DNA from: Dastarcus helophoroides
Lineage: Eukaryota; Arthropoda; Insecta; Coleoptera; Bothrideridae
Assembly: GCA_028583605.1 (NCBI GenBank)
Contig: CM053329.1
Location: 2,976,001 to 3,040,000 of the forward strand
DNA: 64,000 bases
Reading direction: 5' to 3'
A program made the position numbers and the translations under genes. Of this stretch, positions 58,691 through 64,000 are shown piece after piece (the stretch's first letter is position 1; each line of letters opens with the position of its first letter). Under the pieces are notes generated by a model. The model saw only the letters and a list, made by a program, of their open reading frames with translations. It made no database searches and was not told the DNA's origin.

Positions 58691-59990
58691 ACCTTTTTAT
58701 GGAAATTTTAGCGTTTTTTAAAAATTTCAAGTTTGGCAAATTTTAAATTTTTTCCTAAGGTTTTAAATTTGGAATTGTAAAAATTGATTTTAGTAAATTT
58801 AAAAAAGTATATTTTTTAAAATTTTTTCTGAGAAATTAGGTCTTTGGACCCGAAATTTCGAGTTTTACTAAATACTTTTACATTTCTTTGTTTTTTATTT
58901 CTCATTTTTGCAATCTATTTTGACTTTTGTTTTAAAAGTTTGCCTTTTTCTAGTGATGATTTTAAAATTTTTATTCTCTCTAATTTTTTTTTAATTTCTA
59001 GCTTCAATTTGAAATTTTTTCACAAGATATAATAATTTATTGAGACGTTACCGATATTTTATTATACATTACTTGTTACGTAATAAATTTCATTTTTTTT
59101 GCAAAATCTCAATTTCGTCTATTTTTCTCGAAAATATTGTGTAACAGTTTTATTGTTTTAGAGATTGTTACTTTTTTTTATTTCTTTTTGTTTAATGTCG
59201 AAATTTTAAGCTATTCTCAAAATTTTTGACTTGAACTTAGTACCTTGATTTACAAATTTTAATTTATTTCCCTTTCCAAATTTAGAGATTAAACTCGAAA
59301 ATTTTCCTAAAAAATTCGGACTTAATCTCTCCAAATTTGGATTTTTTTTCTAAAATTGTTCTTTTGTTTTGCTTGGCTTTAATCTTAAAATTTTAATTTG
59401 TTTTGTTCAGAGTTTACTCTGTTTAATTATTCTTAAATTTTTTATTTAAACTCAAAACCACTTTCTGCAAAAACTACTTTTTCTTGTAATTTCAAGTTTA
59501 AACTCAAAATTTTTTTAAAATGTTCCTTTTGATTAGAATCTGCAAAATGAAACATGCAATTTTTATATTTTTTCCTCTTATTTTTCGCTTTATTTTCAAA
59601 GTGTTGTCTTTTCTAGAGCTTTTCATTGTATATTTGTATAAGTTAAAATTTAAAACTGAAAATAAAACTGTTTTAAAATTTCTATTTTCCTCCGTTTTAA
59701 ACTATTGAGGTGAAAATCCAAATCAATGTTTAAAGTTTTTTTCGTGTTTTCGTATTTTTTCTTAACATTTCTAGTTCAACCTATATATTTTTTTTAAATT
59801 GTTGCATTAAATTCAAAGTTTATATTTTTTTTACATTTTATAATCCCGAAATTCCCATGTTTTTGAAACTTCCATATAAAATTTTTATCAATACTTTTTT
59901 TAATACGTTTTTTGATTTTTATTGAAACTTGGCTTTTTAGTTCAATCAAATTTTGCTAAAAAGACGTTCATTTTGCAAAAGGTCGGAAAG
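58691..59990. repeat. Long T-rich degenerate island
   Basis: About 1.3 kb dominated by AATTTT, AAACTCAAAATTTTT and TTTAAACTC words, strongly T-rich on the plus strand. The 60-70-codon frames in it are Phe/Leu-rich by-products. Same family as the islands at 7620-9060, 12880-13990 and 36150-36790. Confidence 0.5.
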
Positions 59991-62069
59991 TGTTGGTTTT
60001 TCTTTCATGTTGTTTAGATTAAGGGAAAAACCAAGTTTTCGGCAATGAAAGTTGCATATTAAATTATATATTACTTTAACAAATTTATTCTGAAAATTGT
60101 GATATCCAATAAAAAGCTCTTTCTAAGAAGTGACAAATTCAAATGTTAGTATATCATCGTGACAGTTTGATTAAAGTTGATCATGAAACTTTATTTTAAG
60201 AGACAAAATAATGATTGTATGCCTTTGTTGCAATCTTATCCAGAGTCAGGTATAAAGGATATCGTAGAATTTTAATAAATAATGTCCAATATTTAGAATA
60301 CTTTAATAACAATCCTCAGTAATAGTACTAGATCGGTTAGTACAAGTTTTAATATCCAGAAAATGTGCTAAAAGATCCTTGGTAAAATCAACATTTTAAA
60401 CCTTGCAATTGACATCCTATCTCAGGTTAGGTTTTCCATTATTAATAGCAGACAAACTGTCACAATTACTTACATTTGATTTTTTTTCACTTTTGACAAA
60501 TACGTTTTTTATGGGCATCTCATTTTTAGAATAAATTTATAAAAATAATAAGGATTTAATAAGCATTTTTATTTGTTCACAAAATCGTTATTACTTATCA
60601 GTTTTTAGTTTAATTAGGTGTAGGTCCATTTTAGAGGGCATTGTGTAGTGTAGTTCACAGATTGTTTGTAAATAAATCGCCCACGTGAATTCTTAAAATT
60701 TTATTGCAAAAAACTGACGTAGCAGGCCTTGAATTTTGTAGGAATTTGAAAGTATTTATTTCAGAATTACAGTTCATCAAGATCTATAATTTAAAAAAAA
60801 TTCCGGTTAAGATTGCCCAATAAATAAAGCTTCTCTCAGTAATAAATAAAATTCTTAAAAGCAGCCTTGATTTCGGGATTTTCTTTTTGCTCTCGACGTT
60901 TCGATTTTGATCCTAAATTTGAAATTTAAGTCTTTTTGCATTAAATAGGTATTTCAAGAAATTTATCTTAAAATTAAGGTTTAATCCTAAAATGTATCAT
61001 TGTTTTCTTTTTGATGTCGACATTTAAGGTCAATTTCAAAGATTATAGTCTAAATTTCGAGAATCATGTCGAAAAATTAATCAATTTTAATTTAAAAAAC
61101 CTAATTATTTTTAATTTTAGTTTAAAATTCTAGATCGGAAGACTGAGGTCAAAGTTAAAATTGGAAAAATTAAGTCAAAATTTTAAGCTAAATAATACGA
61201 GTCGAAAAGAGTTTCTCCTTGAAAATTTGAAATTTCTGAAATTTTAACTCAAATCTCAAAAAGTTTATATCAACCAGAATTCAAATTTATGTTAAAAATT
61301 AAAAAAGAATCGTAGAAATCTCACGTTTGCACCAGAAAACTTAAGAAAAATCAAAATATTGAAAAACATAAGCATGCTTGCAGAAAACTAGCATCTTAAT
61401 TTTTGATAGAAATTTTGTCTTTAAAGTTGACATTTCAAAAAATAAATGGACAGTTTAAAAACTGAAACAAATGTTAGAATTTTTAACTTGCCGACATTTT
61501 TCTCATAAATCCACAAATAAATATGAAACGCTTTTCAGTATATTCTATCTTGGGATACAGTATACCACATAGAGTGTGCAACAGCCAAATGGAATAAATT
61601 TAATATTTTATTTTCTTAATATTTATGGAGTTATGGAACTTGTACGGGATTACAAATTTGTATGGAACTAGGAGAAATTATTTTATACTTTTTGGCCCGT
61701 TTTAAAAAAAATGTGTTAATTGAAGAAGATTTTTTATTTAAATTATTTTCTACTTTTTAGTGTTGTGCGCCTGAATGAAATTTGGTAATTAATTTTAAAA
61801 TGCATTAATCTTGCAAACTTATTCTGATTCCGATTCCTGTTAAAACTTATCTTGCTGTTTTTGTGTTGCGCAGCTGTCTCCTTGGCTATTGCCATCGTAG
61901 AAATTGTCACTAATACACTATTAACTATTAAGTTAATATTATTAGGTATTTAATTATATTATTATTTTCTTATATTTCCCCTTCACTTCAGTATTGTTTT
62001 TATTGTTATGCCTTAAACTGCCTGCTAGTAAATTCTCAGACCAATTCAAGTAAAACATTTAGGGGTACC
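59991..62069. other. No gene; second AT island
   Basis: 60880-61500 uses the same AAATTTTAAG/TCGAAATTT vocabulary. Elsewhere nothing is recognisable. Confidence 0.4.
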
Positions 62070-62655
62070 TACGTAAATTCTCAGATAAGGATGTGTAAAC
62101 TCTTGTGTCACATATAGATTTATAACTTCATACAGATTTTTAACTATATGGAGGTGGTCCTGAAAATTTGTGACCGAATAATTTTTAATTTATAAGATTT
62201 AAAACTAAAAAGATTAAACGCATACAATACATGAATAATTGATACATGAATAGATTTTATTGTGTTGAGTGACATGAATATTTCACCCAAGTCTACCAAT
62301 TTTATTGCGTTGGTTGGTTGGTTGTCTCAACTATCGTAGTTCAAAATTAAATTTGTGTATTAACTTGTATATTAATATAAGAAGTTCAAATTAAAAGTAT
62401 GTTTCTTACCTGACAACATTGCCTTTGACTCATTTGCTTATCCTATCAATTTGTAGAAGTTTATACATTTTTATCTGAGAACCTACACATAATCTGAATT
62501 TTTCTAGTCGACAACGCTAATTTAGGAGTTTACACATCCTTCTCAAGATACTATCCTCAACGTCACTTTTAACGGATTACTGATTAACTGACATTCGTTA
62601 GTTGACATTTTAACTTTGATGACACTTTCATAAAGGTGTAAACTATCGTGTGAAC
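62070..62655. repeat. Cluster of short direct and inverted repeats
   Basis: TTCTCAGATAAGGATGTGTA near 62078 recurs inverted at 62455-62490 (TACATTTTTATCTGAGAACC) and at 62526-62552 (GAGTTTACACATCCTTCTCA), with a weaker direct copy at 62632. The cluster lies just upstream of the piggyBac-like relic and could be its subterminal repeats. Confidence 0.5.
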
Positions 62656-62699
62656 TTGTTTGTTTCAATTTTTTATACTTCAATTTTTTAGCAAACAAA

Positions 62700-63010
62700 A
62701 TGGACAATGCTACCACAGGACTTTCTACACCTAAAAGATCAAAACGTCATCAAATATTAACAGAAACGAATGCAGAATTAATAAATTTACTAGCTGGTGA
62801 TAATTTGTAAACATTGTCCTCGATTTCGAAGAAGATGGTGATATTTCTTATAACAGTAGTGACATACAGTGACAACATTATGTCAAAAATGATAAAAGAA
62901 AGCACCTGTTAATCGTTTGAAATAATCCCCAGAACTTTGCCAAATACTGTTGATTGGCAAGCTGATTTTAGTTCGTTGAATATTCTTCCATTTGTTGCGG
63001 ATATCTGTTA
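62700..63010 (+). pseudogene. piggyBac-like transposase N-terminal relic
   Basis: ATG at 62700 gives MDNATTGLSTPKRSKRHQIL. After a frameshift near 62810 an acidic stretch follows (VLDFEEDGDISYNSSD), then in another frame NTVDWQADFSSLNILPFVAD. An acidic N-terminus followed by a W..DF..L.I..F motif is the usual opening of piggyBac-type transposases. The DDD catalytic domain is absent. Assignment by motif style only. Confidence 0.35.
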
Positions 63011-63059
63011 CAAATTGTAGTATTATTCTTCAGTTAAAGATTCAAAATTAGCTTATGTT

Positions 63060-63125
63060 CGATTTTAGGTTAGGTTCGGTTTTTAGGTTATGTTTGTTTT
63101 TAGGTTATGTTCATTTTAAGTCAAG
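63060..63125 (+). repeat. Degenerate ~20-bp tandem repeat (TTTTTAGGTTATGTT)
   Basis: Three to four imperfect units of TTTTTAGGTTATGTTNGTT. It contains TTAGGTTAGGTT once but is not a TTAGG telomere array. Confidence 0.6.
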
Positions 63126-64000
63126 TTTGGTTCTCAAATTTTTGATTTGCGCAATAATTGTCATGACTGGATTAAAATATCGTCATCCAGCTCCAAGCTA
63201 TGGTTAAAATTTCAAGTCTCTAGCTCATTGGGAAGTTAGTTTAAAATCGATTGCAAAATTTATAGAACTGTCAGATACACATCAATGTTAAACGTCAATT
63301 GAAGTTAGTTTTTAATCACAGACAAGAAGGTGAGCTAATAAAATAATATGTAATAAAAAGAGAACACTGACATTTTTGAAGGATAAAAGATAGAACAGTT
63401 ATGGAGAACTGTTCTCTTAAAAACAGTAGGTCTGGTCATCTAGTTTCTGGTAATTTTCCAAATTAATAATAAATAGGGAGGGGATTATATGTATAGATTT
63501 TGAACAAAATATGCAAATAACATCTATGCAGATTCTGAACAAAATATGCACCGCAATTACAATTATATGCACATTAATATGCATTATATATGCAAAAAAT
63601 TGGGTTGGATATAGGACAGGAGATCCTTGATAATTAAAAAAAGCTATATTACCATTCAAGATTAACTCCTTACCTTAAATCGCAGGTATTAAAATTATAT
63701 TTTTATATAAGAATTATTTAAAATTTGTCCGAGCTAAAATTTTTTGGAGCATATTATCTCAAAATTGTAGATATAAATAGAGTAAGTTCTGCTACAAATT
63801 TTAAAAGCGTCAGGTATATTTTAATTATTAATTTAAATTTTTCTTTAAAATGTACCAAAATTATATAGAAAATCAACCATTAACTTAATTGTTACAGTTT
63901 TTAAAAATGGCTAGGAATCGCGTTTTGTGATGAAAATTTAAGAGCACATTAATTCTGAAATTAAAATTAGTTTTTGGTAAAATTTTGAGCATTTACATAT
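63126..64000. other. No recognisable gene
   Basis: GATTNTGAACAAAATATGCA occurs twice, 35 bp apart, at 63495-63550. An 80-codon minus-strand frame at 63417-63659 arises from this and nearby ATATGCA repeats. Confidence 0.4.

Noticed and set aside
62070..62655. CRISPR-like array of short repeats
   Set aside because: Repeats are imperfect, in both orientations and unevenly spaced, and the DNA is eukaryotic.
63060..63125. TTAGG telomere-like repeat
   Set aside because: Units are ~20 bp, imperfect and few; TTAGG itself is not in tandem array.

Overview
The window is AT-rich arthropod (most likely insect) nuclear DNA made almost entirely of decayed transposable elements. I recognise no intact host protein-coding gene. 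No reading frame passes about 170 codons, and every coding stretch I can identify belongs to a mobile element broken by stops, frameshifts or lost catalytic residues. The only clearly functional-looking genes are two identical tRNA-Leu(UAG) genes at 9277-9356 and 9450-9529. The mix (mariner, Tigger/pogo, hAT, piggyBac-like, Jockey-type LINEs, a Penelope-like remnant, a solo LTR) indicates an insect; I cannot resolve the order.

Layout. 1-7.2 kb: two diverged copies of one unit (R1 1163-3615, R2 5432-7205), each holding an insertion that the other lacks, plus a hammerhead-like motif (4253-4297, minus). 7.2-16 kb: degenerate AT-rich islands, the tRNA pair, a solo LTR (10801-11138) with target-site duplication, a small relic ORF and a 199-bp tandem duplication. 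16-22.3 kb: three dead mariner copies, one nested in a Tigger/pogo-type element, and a hAT MITE. 24.2-24.9 kb: a Penelope-like retroelement relic. 26.7-31.6 kb: three foldback elements with inverted repeats (two long, one short). 33-34.8 kb: a LINE RNase H tail, one arm of a foldback element and an LTR fragment. 38.4-41.5 kb: a decayed Jockey/CR1-type LINE. 44.4-44.6 kb: a foldback carrying one intact-looking and one dead hammerhead-like motif. 47.3-49.2 kb: a Tc1/mariner-superfamily relic with its own terminal repeats, then another foldback. 49.9-54.3 kb: a Jockey-type LINE bracketed by 606-bp direct repeats. 54.4-54.9 kb: a pair of short direct repeats 381 bp apart with a well-formed type I hammerhead ribozyme between them. 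55-64 kb: a candidate hAT-like element, another degenerate hammerhead, long AT islands and a piggyBac-like N-terminal relic.

The most interesting signal is the hammerhead ribozymes. One good match (54646-54705) has nearly all core nucleotides, a 6-bp stem I with an internal loop, and a self-complementary stem III (ACCGGU). A second, dispersed family has stem III ACGCGU. Both features are known from Penelope-like elements and retrozymes, and a Penelope-like relic lies in the same window. All family assignments are by eye from motifs; no database search was run.
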